A DNA stretch of 64,000 nt from assembly GCF_003352085.1 (NCBI RefSeq), contig NZ_CP025804.1:1674001-1738000 (forward strand). The letters are read 5' to 3'. Shown here piece after piece: positions 55,899 through 64,000 of the stretch. A model generated the notes under the pieces. That model did not search any database. It was not told the DNA's origin and saw only the letters and a list, made by a program, of their open reading frames with translations. Made by a program: the position numbers and the translations under genes. The stretch is from Sulfitobacter sp. SK012. GTDB taxonomy: Bacteria; Pseudomonadota; Alphaproteobacteria; Rhodobacterales; Rhodobacteraceae. Position 1 is the first letter of the stretch; the number at the start of each line of letters is the position of its first letter.

Positions 55899-56514
55899 AG
55901 TTGCGGCTGCTCTTAACCTGATCCCAAGCCCAGACAACCTGTTGGAGTTGCTCTTCTTGGCTGCGATCGCCCCCATTCATATCGGGGTGGAGCACTTTGA
56001 TGAGCGCCTTATAGGCCTTGCGCACCTCTGGTTTGGTCCATGTGTCCTTGGCTTCAAGGATCTCGATCGCGCGGCGCTCTGTGGGGGGCAGACGTCGGCC
56101 TGCCTGCGGTCCTTTGCCGGGGTTCTGGGTGGCGTTGGCCCCCAAAACCTGATGGGGGTCCTCAATGCCAAGCCGAGCCCAAGCGCGTGCTTCGGGATCG
56201 CCGATAGGTTTCGTCGGGCGTTCCCAAACTTTGTCGCTCGACATCTGTGCGTTCAACTCAGCCTCAGTGGTGCCGTCAAAGAAATTCCACTTAAGATTGT
56301 ATTCACGCACATGCTGTTGGCAGAACCAAAAGTAGTCGTCCAGCACATCTGGCGCTTTTGGGGCGCGGTACTTGCCCGGCTCCTCGCAGCCTTCATGATC
56401 GCACAGCCGCCGGGAGGTTTCAGACGCCCCTGACATGCCTCGACGACCACGTGGGTTTTTCTTTTTCGCCGATGACACTGACATGTCAAATCCGAAGGGA
56501 TCGTTCTTTGGCAT
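55888..56514 (-). CDS. DnaJ-domain protein
   Basis: A 208-residue protein with a C-terminal J domain (EAKDTWTKPEVRKAYKALIKVLHPDMNGGDRS) carrying the HPD motif at about residue 176, which stimulates Hsp70 ATPase. The N-terminal part has a cysteine/histidine cluster (CDHEGCEEPGKYRAP, then FCQQHV), probably a zinc site. Such dnaJ-like genes neighbour bolA and cobS in alphaproteobacteria. ATG 56514 begins at the conserved MPKNDPFGFDMSVS; the frame is open to 56649. Confidence 0.92.
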   Translation of the reverse strand: MPKNDPFGFDMSVSSAKKKNPRGRRGMSGASETSRRLCDHEGCEEPGKYRAPKAPDVLDDYFWFCQQHVREYNLKWNFFDGTTEAELNAQMSSDKVWERPTKPIGDPEARAWARLGIEDPHQVLGANATQNPGKGPQAGRRLPPTERRAIEILEAKDTWTKPEVRKAYKALIKVLHPDMNGGDRSQEEQLQQVVWAWDQVKSSRNFKD

Positions 56515-56606
56515 TGGGTGTGGACCTTTCCGACTCAGGCTGGTCAGTTTAGACTTGTCGTCGAGAGATTGAAGGGGGCAGGACGAAAAAATCCTGAAAG
56601 ATTGGT

Positions 56607-56870
56607 ATGGAAATGAAAGAAAAAATCGAAACGGCGCTAAATGGGGCATTTGTTGTGGTCGAACTTGAGGTGGCCGATGTCAGTGAAGCCCATAGGGGGC
56701 ATAGTGGCTTTCGCGAAGGGGGCGAAACCCATTTCGACGTACAGATTACGTCCCCTGATTTCAAGGGGTTGAGCCGCATTGCGCGGCATCGTGCGGTGCA
56801 TAATGCGCTGGGATCGTCGCTGATCGCGCAAATCCACGCGTTATCTTTGGATATATCAGATGAGGTTTAG
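56607..56870 (+). CDS. bolA: BolA family protein
   Basis: An 87-residue BolA/IbaG-type protein, usually a partner of monothiol glutaredoxins in iron-sulfur metabolism. The fold is seen in IETALNGAFVVVELEVADVSEAHRGHSGFREGGETHFDVQI, with the conserved His-rich turn, and RIARHRAVHNAL. An ATG at 56613 is an alternative start. It is divergent from the DnaJ-domain gene and ends 4 bases before the convergent DUF4177 gene. Confidence 0.93.
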   Translation: MEMKEKIETALNGAFVVVELEVADVSEAHRGHSGFREGGETHFDVQITSPDFKGLSRIARHRAVHNALGSSLIAQIHALSLDISDEV

Positions 56871-56873
56871 TCA

Positions 56874-57335
56874 CTAGTCTTCTGATTTAGAAGCGTTTCT
56901 CTTCGCGGCCAGCAGGCTGAGTGTCGTGCTTATGCCAGTTTTGGCCGGGGTGTCTTCGACGATGTTATCAACGGCGCCTGGAACCACTGGTGTTGGCTGC
57001 TCTTTGATCTCTGGCTCAGAAATTTCTTTTTCTATAGAAGACATTACCGGCTCTTGAGTGGGCGCGGGCAACAGCTCGGGTTGGAAGTCAGAGGTGTCGC
57101 TTTCGCGAGGGCGGCGGAAAATCATTACGTTGCGCCATTCAGTGGTGGATCCGGTCAGACCTGAGCGCTCTGTCGATGGCAGTGTTTCTGCGCGCAGATA
57201 CTCCCATCCATCACTTGAGAGTTCATTCATAAGATCTTGTAATGCATTGGAAAAGCGTGCTTCGGCGGTGCGGACACCTTTGGCCTTGAGGCCTTTGGTC
57301 GGGGCGGGGACGACTTTGTACTCAAAACGGGGCAT
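56874..57335 (-). CDS. DUF4177-containing protein
   Basis: A 153-residue protein. The first about 70 residues form a DUF4177 domain (RFEYKVVPAPTKGLKAKG, LQDLMNELSSDGWEYLRAETLP, WRNVMIFRRP). The rest is a Pro/Glu-rich disordered tail (EKEISEPEIKEQPTPVVPG), ending in a basic helix. ATG 57335 begins the domain. Function unknown. Confidence 0.83.
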   Translation of the reverse strand: MPRFEYKVVPAPTKGLKAKGVRTAEARFSNALQDLMNELSSDGWEYLRAETLPSTERSGLTGSTTEWRNVMIFRRPRESDTSDFQPELLPAPTQEPVMSSIEKEISEPEIKEQPTPVVPGAVDNIVEDTPAKTGISTTLSLLAAKRNASKSED

Positions 57336-57496
57336 TGGCGATCTTTCGGGCAATTTGTCACATGTCTGTATCAAGCGAAAGCGCGCTCCGAAAGGGGGGT
57401 GATACCTGTGCACAAGCTGTGCACCGGGTTGTGCACGATTTTAGGACTTTGGGATCCAGCCGTAGAGGCAGGTCGCTATTGGATTCGCCACATAGC

Positions 57497-57529
57497 AGAA
57501 AGGCCGCACTCGGTGATGAGCACGGCCTT
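57497..57529 (-). terminator. Terminator downstream of the VPLPA-CTERM gene
   Basis: On the minus strand AAGGCCGTGCTC pairs with GAGTGCGGCCTT (12 bp with two G-U pairs) and is followed by TCTGCT. The T-tail is short, so strength is uncertain. Confidence 0.5.
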
Positions 57530-57562
57530 GAAAATTACTGCGTAATTTTGTGACGACGTAGA

Positions 57563-58231
57563 TTAGCTTTTGCGGCGCGCCCGGCGTGCAGCGGCCAAAC
57601 CACCAAGGGCGGAGATCAACAAGATACCACCGGCGGGCAGTGGAACTTCGGAAACTTCGAAGGTGTCGATCCGGAGAACCAAATCATCAAAGTCATTGTC
57701 GCCAGCACCGTCACCAAAGAACGCGTAGACGCTCGTTGCAAATGGATCATTGGAGATGTCCGAAAACGCAATGGAGAGCCGAGAATCGCTTGCACTGCCA
57801 AACAGGTTGCTGATGAAATCGCTTTCGCTGAGATTGTTTGTTTCGAAATTCAGATCAACAAAATCATCAAACGTCTGTTGGGTGGTAAAGTTGTCGCCGT
57901 TAACGGATGTGGCGTTGCTGAATGAATTTGATCCAAGCGCGAGGGTAGAGAGGTTTGTCGCGCTCGCCTCTGAACCGATGAACGTGTATGTCAGCCGGGT
58001 GTTTGCTGTCGTACCGCTCAGGAACAAGCCACCAAATAGGGATCCCTCATCCCGAAAGCTTATGATTGGGAATGGCAATACCGGCTCGATAAGCGAATAT
58101 GTCGATGCGGGCAGTGTTGTTGCCGTACCGTTGATAGGAACTAGGCCGAAGGTTGCAGCAGTCGATACTGTCGCTGTGACGGCGATTGTCGCGGCGACAG
58201 CAAGCGTCATTTTAAAATTATGCAATGCCAT
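57563..58231 (-). CDS. Exported protein with VPLPA-CTERM sorting signal
   Basis: A 222-residue protein with an N-terminal signal peptide (MTLAVAATIAVTATVSTAA region). The Ser/Thr/Asn-rich middle ends in a PEP-CTERM-type sorting tail: EVPLPAGGILLISALGGLAAARRARRKS, with the VPLPA motif, one hydrophobic stretch and a basic end. Such tails are processed by exosortase-like enzymes, and the proteins are often linked to surface or exopolysaccharide structures. GGAAGACACC precedes ATG 58231. No exosortase gene is in the window. Confidence 0.85.
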   Translation of the reverse strand: MALHNFKMTLAVAATIAVTATVSTAATFGLVPINGTATTLPASTYSLIEPVLPFPIISFRDEGSLFGGLFLSGTTANTRLTYTFIGSEASATNLSTLALGSNSFSNATSVNGDNFTTQQTFDDFVDLNFETNNLSESDFISNLFGSASDSRLSIAFSDISNDPFATSVYAFFGDGAGDNDFDDLVLRIDTFEVSEVPLPAGGILLISALGGLAAARRARRKS

Positions 58232-58884
58232 TAGGTGTCTTCCTATTCCTTCCGAGGCCTTTGCAAGAATGTCTGTAAGGCCGATTTCAAATCTGAAGTT
58301 TCTAGTAACACTGCAGAAAAGGCTTCGTCCAGAATTGTAGAGATTATGGCGGAATTGCGACCTAGGCGTGTAAAATTGATGGTTGATCGGGCTACAATGG
58401 CAGGCCGGGGGCAGCATTGTTGCCGTGTTGGATGAGCGACCGCCTAAAACCCATGTGATTCGGCGAGACATTGCCGATCGGTGAAGCAGGTTTTGGCGAC
58501 CGGGTCGCAAAAACCGCCGATAAAAGAGAGTGCGTTGGGAGGCTATCGACGAGGGCGTGAATGCATTTGGTTTGGCATGGGCGACGACCGAAGTTTTCTG
58601 CGATTCGAAGCGGCTGGCATAGGGATTTTGACCCATGGCCGTCGGAATGTCTGAACTGTGCTAGTGCATCATTCGTGGCACCGCATCCAGTTGATTGCAT
58701 AGCCCATTTGGGTCAAAGAGGCAGTGTTAGTTTCCGGTTTTTTCAGATTTGAACCACGGCCGGGAACCATGCAGGCATTGATCGGCCTTCGGAACCGAAG
58801 CAAGCGCATCGAGAGTTCGCACAAATGCGCGTGCTTCCCCAGAGTTTGTGACAGTTCCGCGGTTGTTTTAGCGGCGCAATTGGG
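58232..58884. other. Gene-free stretch between the VPLPA-CTERM gene and gatB
   Basis: About 650 bases. A frame on the minus strand (58392-58700) lacks a ribosome-binding site and a recognisable protein, and I do not trust it. The promoter of the VPLPA-CTERM gene must lie at the left end. The stretch looks like degenerate intergenic DNA; I saw no long repeat. Confidence 0.4.
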
Positions 58885-60396
58885 TCACTGCGCCAGCTTT
58901 TTCGCCACCAGTTCGTTCACCGCTTTGGGATTGGCCTTGCCGCCCGTCGCCTTCATCACTTGGCCTACAAACCAACCGGCGAGTTTGGGGTTTTCGCGGG
59001 CTTTGGCGACTTGATCGGGGTTGGCGGCGATGATCTCGTCGACAGCTGTTTCAATCGCGCCGGTGTCAGTGACCTGCTTGAGGCCTTCGGTTTCAACAAT
59101 TTCGGCAGGGTCGCGGCCGGTGGTGTAGGTGATCTCAAACACGTCTTTGGCGATCTTGCCGGAAATCGCGTCTGAGGCGATCAGGTCGATCACACCGCCA
59201 AGCTGGGCTGGGGTGACGGGGCTGTCAGCGATGTCTTTTTCATCCTTTTTCAACCGGCCAAAGAGCTCGTTTATCACCCAGTTCGCGGCCATTTTGCCGT
59301 CGCGGCCTTGGGCGGTTTCCTCAAAATATGAGGAGGACGTGAGATCGGCAGTCAAGACGGAGGCATCGTAATCCGACAGGCCAAAGTCGGCGATAAAACG
59401 CGATTTCTTGGCGTCGGGCAGTTCGGGCAGGCAGGCGGCGATATCATCCACCCACGCCTGTTCGATTTCCAACGGCAATAGATCGGGGTCGGGGAAGTAG
59501 CGGTAATCATGGGCTTCTTCCTTGGACCGCATGGAGCGCGTTTCCTGTTTGTCGGGGTCGAACAAGCGCGTTTCTTGCGTCACTGTACCGCCCGCTTCAA
59601 CGATGGCGATCTGGCGTTTTGCCTCAACTTCGATGGCCTGCTGAATGAAGCGCATGGAATTCATGTTTTTGATTTCGCATCGGGTCCCAAGGTGGCTGAA
59701 ATCTTGGGTGGCCTGATATTTTTCGTACTGCCCGATGGGACAGACCGAGACGTTGACGTCCGCGCGCATGGAGCCGGACTGCATGTTGCCATCACAGGTT
59801 CCCAAATACCGCAGGATCTGACGCAATTTGGCGAGATAGGCGGCAGCCTCTTCGGGGGAGCGGATGTCGGGTTGCGAAACGATTTCCATCAGAGCGACGC
59901 CGGTGCGGTTGAGATCAACAAAGGACATGTTTGGGTCCATGTCGTGGATCGATTTTCCGGCGTCTTGTTCCAGGTGAATGCGTTCCACGCGTACAAGGCG
60001 CGCAGTGCCGTCGCCAAGCTCCACAAGCACTTCGCCTTCCCCGACGATGGGGTGATAAAGTTGGCTGATTTGATACCCTTGCGGCAAGTCAGGATAGAAG
60101 TAGTTCTTGCGATCAAAGGCCGAATTCAGGTTGATCTTTGCCTTGAGGCCAAGCCCGGTGCGCACGGCCTGTTCGATGCAATATTCGTTGATCGTGGGCA
60201 GCATGCCGGGCATGGCGGCGTCCACAAAAGCGACGTTGGAGTTTGGCTCAGCACCGAATGTAGTCGAGGCCCCTGAGAAGAGCTTAGCGTTGGATTTGAC
60301 CTGCGCATGGACTTCCATCCCGATGACGACTTCCCAGTCTTGCGTGGCCCCGGCGATGATGCGGGGTTTTGGGGTGTCATAGGTCAGGTCAAGCAT
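58885..60396 (-). CDS. gatB: Aspartyl/glutamyl-tRNA amidotransferase subunit B
   Basis: Kinase subunit of GatCAB, which converts misacylated Glu-tRNA-Gln (and Asp-tRNA-Asn) into the amide form. [23 protein letters not shown] at the N-terminus, [43 protein letters not shown] and a C-terminal YqeY-like helical domain ([20 protein letters not shown]). ATG 60396 is preceded by GAGG; an ATG at 60408 is possible. 503 aa, full length. Confidence 0.96.
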   Translation of the reverse strand: MLDLTYDTPKPRIIAGATQDWEVVIGMEVHAQVKSNAKLFSGASTTFGAEPNSNVAFVDAAMPGMLPTINEYCIEQAVRTGLGLKAKINLNSAFDRKNYFYPDLPQGYQISQLYHPIVGEGEVLVELGDGTARLVRVERIHLEQDAGKSIHDMDPNMSFVDLNRTGVALMEIVSQPDIRSPEEAAAYLAKLRQILRYLGTCDGNMQSGSMRADVNVSVCPIGQYEKYQATQDFSHLGTRCEIKNMNSMRFIQQAIEVEAKRQIAIVEAGGTVTQETRLFDPDKQETRSMRSKEEAHDYRYFPDPDLLPLEIEQAWVDDIAACLPELPDAKKSRFIADFGLSDYDASVLTADLTSSSYFEETAQGRDGKMAANWVINELFGRLKKDEKDIADSPVTPAQLGGVIDLIASDAISGKIAKDVFEITYTTGRDPAEIVETEGLKQVTDTGAIETAVDEIIAANPDQVAKARENPKLAGWFVGQVMKATGGKANPKAVNELVAKKLAQ

Positions 60397-60567
60397 GGGC
60401 GGCCTCATAGGTCATGTGATGCGTCTGGTCTTAGCTCTGCAGGGCAGGTGGGGCAAGAGGGCGCGGCTTGGATAATCTGCGCAGCGGTGGCTTCATCATG
60501 CTGGGGTTAGGAGGCCGGCGTTCAATTGCCACGCCACTCCTGACGCAATCGCAGAAGCGACCGCGTC

Positions 60568-61896
60568 TTAGCCGGCTGTCGCGACGGGGCCGTCTTCTGT
60601 GAACACAATACGATTGCCCGCGGCGATTTCGCGTTTGAACAATATCGTGAGGATGCGCATGGCGTCGGCTTGGCCGGCGGCGGCAAAGCGAGCGGCAGAG
60701 CGGATGCGAAGGGAGTTGTCGAAACCTTGGGCGGCGTGGGCCCAAATCATCGGGTGCAATTCAGTTAGGTGTTCGCGCACGATCCAGTCGGCGCAGGCTG
60801 CGATTTGGGCGCGGTTTTGATCGGCGTCGTTGTTACCTGAATAGGCCTGACCCATGGTGTTGGCGCAATAGGCGGCCAGCAGATTGACGATATGAGGATC
60901 GCGGCGGCGCGCGAGGATGTCATGCAGTCCTTCGATAAAGAACGGCAAGTCAAGTCGGGCGCAAGCCTCATCATCGCCGGAAATCGCATCGAACATCACC
61001 CATGTATAGGCCCCTGCGCCCCAGATATTTCCGGTGCGTGCGGCAGTACGGCGGGCTTCAAGTTCAAGCGCGTCGTAGGATCCATGCCAGCGCGGCAGCA
61101 GATGATTGCCCATGGCGCGCATTGGAGCGGGGTTGCTCGTGTTGAGGTCAATCAGTGCTTCATAGCGGTCGGCAGCCGTTTGGGCGGATTGGCCAGGGCC
61201 TGCCAGCAGTGCGCAGCAAGTAGCGGCGACCAGAGGCGAATGGGAGGCTTCGGCCCTAAAGGGGGCCATGATTTCGGTGGCGCGTTCGAAATGCGCGCCA
61301 AAAGCTTCGCGGTTTTGGGGAGGCACGTCGATGTCCCAACCCGTGCCACGCCACGCCCATGCAACATCAATATGCGCAAGCGCCACGACACAAGCGATGG
61401 CAGGGTCCTCAGGGTGGTCCTGCAGTACATATTCCAGCGATTCGATGCCATTGAGCAGCGGCGCATCGCGCTCTGGCGTGGTGTCAAAGAGTGCATGTTC
61501 GGCGGCATGGACCACATCAGCGCGCGCGCCGTAAGCCATCAGTTCTGCCACAGGCATGCTGCCGGGCGTCATTTTAAGCGTTCGGTCGGCGGTCTGAATG
61601 AGGTTGGACAGCGTGGACCAGTCTTCTTGGCGCACAAGATTGAGGGCGCGGTTTTGGTGGGCATCGCGGATGCGGTCTTCGGCGGTGGGATCGGGGCATG
61701 GGATGCTTAGCATGTTTTCATGCGACACGGTTTCGGGGGATGCACTTTGGACCGCGTGCGCAGGAACCGGGCGTTTGCGCGAGGTTTTCACGAAGTCGCT
61801 CAGCGGTGCGATTGGCGTATCTTCAACATGCGGCACAGGGGTCGTATCCTTGGCTTTTTTCAGCCGGATGTGCAGCGCGTTGAGTATTTGTTTCAT
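60568..61896 (-). CDS. Unknown protein, about 442 aa
   Basis: A soluble alpha-helical protein without a recognisable catalytic motif or membrane segment. The N-terminal 70 residues are Pro/Ser-rich and probably disordered. The rest has TPR-like helical character (LEYVLQDHPEDPAIACVVALAHIDVAWAWRGTGW; DRYEALIDLNTSNPAPMRAMGNHLLPRWHGSYDALELEARRTA). It looks like an uncharacterised roseobacter family. ATG 61896 is the likely start; an ATG at 61998 would add 34 residues. Confidence 0.75.
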   Translation of the reverse strand: MKQILNALHIRLKKAKDTTPVPHVEDTPIAPLSDFVKTSRKRPVPAHAVQSASPETVSHENMLSIPCPDPTAEDRIRDAHQNRALNLVRQEDWSTLSNLIQTADRTLKMTPGSMPVAELMAYGARADVVHAAEHALFDTTPERDAPLLNGIESLEYVLQDHPEDPAIACVVALAHIDVAWAWRGTGWDIDVPPQNREAFGAHFERATEIMAPFRAEASHSPLVAATCCALLAGPGQSAQTAADRYEALIDLNTSNPAPMRAMGNHLLPRWHGSYDALELEARRTAARTGNIWGAGAYTWVMFDAISGDDEACARLDLPFFIEGLHDILARRRDPHIVNLLAAYCANTMGQAYSGNNDADQNRAQIAACADWIVREHLTELHPMIWAHAAQGFDNSLRIRSAARFAAAGQADAMRILTILFKREIAAGNRIVFTEDGPVATAG

Positions 61897-62146
61897 GCAA
61901 AGGGTCCGCCAAAAGGAGCTGATATTCGTTAGCGACAGTTGTGCTGCTGGATTTGGGCGGCTTCGTGGCGGCGCCGCGGTGTTCGTGCGGAGTTTCATGC
62001 AGCTTGTGGGCGAATTCTTGCCATTGTTGTGGCGACTGTTGCCGCTTTGGTGATGGTGTTGGGTTTGGTGAGCGGGTTGTTTCCTAAACCGTCCATAGCG
62101 GTCTAAATTCTTGCGAATGCGTTAATCTTGGGTCAAGAAATTAATT

Positions 62147-62893
62147 ATGAAGTGTATTGTATTGATTGGACTGTTGGCTGTGGCTCCTTTGGGGGTGTTG
62201 GCAGAACAGGTGGCCCTGCCGGCAAGTGACGCGAAGCCAATTTCGCCAGAACAATCTGGGGTCGCGGTTGCAAACCTCAAAGTAGCTACCAAAGATTCAT
62301 TTGTTCCAGAAGATGTGACTGACAATCCTTATAACTTGCGACCACCAGCGCGCCTAGCGGATCTGCCACGCACGCGTTGGCAACATATGCCGGGCAATGA
62401 GATTTGGACGCGCGCAGCGCTGTCGGCACTCAAAGATCACGGCAAGCCGTTGGTTGATCTGGTGCCGGGCGACATTGAAACCTGGTGCCCGGCTTATGAA
62501 CAGAATGACGATGCCAAGCGGCGGGCGTTCTGGGTAGGGTTCATGTCTGCGCTAGCGAAATATGAGAGCACGTATAAGGCCACGGCCGTTGGCGGCGGGG
62601 GGCGTTGGTACGGGTTGTTGCAAATCCTGCCCGCTACGGCGCGCGGGTATAGGTGTAACGTAGGCACGGGAGCGGCGTTGAAGAGTGGTGCGGCGAACCT
62701 AAGCTGCGCCGTTCGGATCATGGCGACTACGGTACCACGTGATGGCGTGATTTATGGACCCGGCGGCAAGGGCGTTGCGGCGGATTGGGGTCCGTTGCGT
62801 AGCAAGGCCAAGCGGCGCGAGATGTCGAGGTGGCTGAACGCGCAGACTTACTGCAAACCGGTGAAGGACACGCGGCCCCGGACGCGTCCTTGA
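62147..62893 (+). CDS. Lytic-transglycosylase-like (SLT domain) exported protein
   Basis: A 248-residue protein with a signal peptide (MKCIVLIGLLAVAPLGVLA). The SLT-like domain contains the candidate catalytic Glu140 in ALAKYESTYKA, followed by GRWYGLLQILPATARGY, which matches the G-L-x-Q-I-x-P-x-T-A pattern of lytic transglycosylases. Predicted to cleave peptidoglycan in the periplasm. The N-terminal 80 residues are unassigned. The ribosome-binding site is weak. Confidence 0.85.
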   Translation: MKCIVLIGLLAVAPLGVLAEQVALPASDAKPISPEQSGVAVANLKVATKDSFVPEDVTDNPYNLRPPARLADLPRTRWQHMPGNEIWTRAALSALKDHGKPLVDLVPGDIETWCPAYEQNDDAKRRAFWVGFMSALAKYESTYKATAVGGGGRWYGLLQILPATARGYRCNVGTGAALKSGAANLSCAVRIMATTVPRDGVIYGPGGKGVAADWGPLRSKAKRREMSRWLNAQTYCKPVKDTRPRTRP

Positions 62894-62896
62894 GCC

Positions 62897-63331
62897 CTAT
62901 TGCATAAAGGTAAAGTGATGTCGCCGCGTGGGGATGTCATGTGCATCAAGTGCAGGTTCAAGCAGGCGGGCGGGGGGCGTTGCCTCAAACGGCAAGCGAA
63001 CTTTGCGACCCGTGTGCAAGATCACCGTCGCACGTGTCGAGAAATCGAGGCGTGTATCAAGGCGGATATGGTCGATTTCTGATAGGGCTACCTCGGCCTT
63101 GGCGCGGCCAGAATACCAGCGGATGCTTTGTTGATCGAGGGTCAAGCCGGCGGCAGGGTTTGCCGCCAGATCATAAAGTGCAGGCAGCGTGAATATGCCA
63201 AAAAAGGCGATCACCCACCACGCGGCCCCCACCAAGACATAAGCCGCGAGCAGGGCTGCCCAAACCCCACACACAACCACGGCGGTTAACACGTTGCGCG
63301 CTTGGGTATGGTATTGCAGGGGTGTGATCAT
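62897..63331 (-). CDS. Membrane protein with PH-like domain, unknown function
   Basis: A 144-residue protein with two membrane helices near the N-terminus (VLTAVVVCGVWAALLAAYVLV and WWVIAFFGIFTLPALY). A soluble beta-rich part follows (LTLDQQSIRWYSGRAKAEVALSEIDHIRLDTRLDFSTRATVILHTGRKVRLP) that resembles a bacterial PH-like domain. Its start overlaps the previous gene's stop by 4 bases (ATGA), so both are coupled. Ends 3 bases from the convergent transglycosylase gene. Confidence 0.78.
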   Translation of the reverse strand: MITPLQYHTQARNVLTAVVVCGVWAALLAAYVLVGAAWWVIAFFGIFTLPALYDLAANPAAGLTLDQQSIRWYSGRAKAEVALSEIDHIRLDTRLDFSTRATVILHTGRKVRLPFEATPPARLLEPALDAHDIPTRRHHFTFMQ

Positions 63332-63861
63332 CTTGGGCTAAAGACATGTGCAAGATCGGTCAGGGCTTCGGATTGGCGGGTGCTTGGGCCACCTTTGCTG
63401 CCTGCTGAAGTGACCTCAGAGAGGATTTCGATGAGAGTAGGGAAAGATGCGCCTTCGTCGAGTTTGTGCAGGCGTTTAGAGAGGCGCGAGAACGCGGGGG
63501 CGGCACCGCCACATTGCTCTACCAACCAGTGTCCCAACACTTCGATTTCCTGAGCCGTGTCACCGTCGAGATTTAGGTGGCAGCGCAATGCTACATCCAA
63601 CGCGCGGCGGGCATCGGCGGTCGGCAGATCGTCAAGCTGCATAAACGCGGTAGCTAGTGCTGCGACGGCAAGGTTTGGATCCTCCACGGCTTCCACGGGA
63701 TGCTGGTTTCCTTGGCGGCGAAACCCAAAGCGGCGCGCTGCACCGCGCACATCCTGGGCGGCATCCATCAACCCGGATGCCATTTCGGCACCGCGTTTGA
63801 CGCGCACGATCACGAAATAGGCGCTCGCAGCGAGGCCAATCAGACCAAGGAGGATAGGCAT
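63328..63861 (-). CDS. Small membrane-anchored helical protein, unknown function
   Basis: A 177-residue protein with one N-terminal membrane helix (ILLGLIGLAASAYFVIVRV). A cytoplasmic helical domain of about 110 residues follows (PNLAVAALATAFMQLDDLPTADARRALDVALRCHLNLDGDTAQEIEVLGHWL), which has a TerB-like look. ATG 63861 has GGAG upstream; TTG at 63867 is the longer alternative. It follows pepN by about 23 bases. Confidence 0.75.
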   Translation of the reverse strand: MPILLGLIGLAASAYFVIVRVKRGAEMASGLMDAAQDVRGAARRFGFRRQGNQHPVEAVEDPNLAVAALATAFMQLDDLPTADARRALDVALRCHLNLDGDTAQEIEVLGHWLVEQCGGAAPAFSRLSKRLHKLDEGASFPTLIEILSEVTSAGSKGGPSTRQSEALTDLAHVFSPR

Positions 63862-63884
63862 TACCAAAGCTCCGTGTTTTCCAG

Positions 63885-64000
63885 TTAGACGCCGCGAATG
63901 CGTGTCAGCATCTCAGTGGTGTCCCGGCTGAGCGCAGGGGTCGCCAGAATGCGATCAAGCTGTGACTTGATCAGGCTTTGGCGGTCACCGTCATAGCGCG
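63885..64000 (-). CDS. pepN: C-terminal end of aminopeptidase N (partial)
   Basis: The last 37 codons of a gene entering from the right edge, ending with TAA at 63885-63887. The visible peptide (RYDGDRQSLIKSQL, then DRILATPALSRDTTEML) matches the conserved C-terminal helix of M1-family aminopeptidase N, where RYD..RQ and LSRD are typical. The catalytic zinc domain lies outside the window, so the call rests on this short tail. Confidence 0.6.
   Translation of the reverse strand, partial: RYDGDRQSLIKSQLDRILATPALSRDTTEMLTRIRGV

Noticed and set aside
58392..58700. 102-codon minus-strand gene in the gap before gatB
   Set aside because: No ribosome-binding site, no domain, odd composition; more likely degenerate intergenic DNA.

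Overview
This 64 kb window is chromosomal DNA from an alphaproteobacterium of the order Rhodobacterales, most likely the Roseobacter group. The inference rests on the gene set and gene order: a dcw cluster with two tandem DUF2484 genes between murC and murB, cobS/cobT near dnaJ-like and bolA genes, a hisB-H-A-F-E set, a VPLPA-CTERM protein, and a DUF1127 gene surrounded by anti-Shine-Dalgarno hairpins of the CcsR ('cuckoo RNA') type. No insertion sequence, prophage, CRISPR array or rRNA operon was seen. Most of the window is core genome.

Layout. 1-4.5 kb: the end of an unknown gene, an arylsulfatase, tRNA-Tyr, rlmB with a small zinc-ribbon gene, a compact structured RNA ending in an excellent terminator, and a CoA-binding protein. 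4.5-10.3 kb: histidine genes on the minus strand (hisB, hisH, then hisA, hisF, hisE). They are split by about 2.7 kb holding an ACT-domain gene, a haloalkane-dehalogenase-like gene and a DUF2147 gene. 10.4-19.3 kb: an AsnC-type ligand-binding protein, tRNA-Gly, a VOC protein, pyruvate carboxylase, an alpha-hydroxy-acid dehydrogenase and a UvrD/PcrA helicase. 19.3-20.1 kb: the DUF1127 gene with five hairpins whose loops all show CCTCCC-type sequence on the minus strand. 20.2-22 kb: an Mrp/ApbC ATPase and a membrane protein.

22.1-45 kb: the dcw cell-division and cell-wall cluster, mraZ-rsmH-ftsL-ftsI-murE-murF-mraY-murD // ftsW-murG-murC-(two DUF2484, one small membrane protein)-murB-ddl-ftsQ-ftsA-ftsZ-lpxC. 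A convergent flavoprotein gene interrupts it after murD. Many genes overlap by 4 bases (ATGA or GTGA), which indicates translational coupling. The upstream region carries TGGGA repeats fitting an MraZ operator, a DnaA box and three GANTC sites. 45-49.5 kb: bamD, recN and a ClC-type chloride channel.

49.5-64 kb: DUF427, aminopeptidase P, cobT, a small exported-protein ORF that fits exactly between cobT and cobS, cobS, a receiver-like protein, a membrane protein containing an 18-bp perfect palindrome arm pair, a DnaJ-domain protein, bolA, DUF4177, a VPLPA-CTERM protein, gatB, a large unknown gene, a lytic-transglycosylase-like protein, two small envelope genes and the 3' end of pepN.

The most notable signals are the DUF1127/anti-SD hairpin nest (19311-20033), the putative small RNA at 3921-4010, the nested inverted repeats before lpxC, the long palindrome inside a coding sequence at 55794-55837, and the dense regulatory DNA before mraZ. 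All functional statements come from reading sequence and family knowledge. No database search was run.
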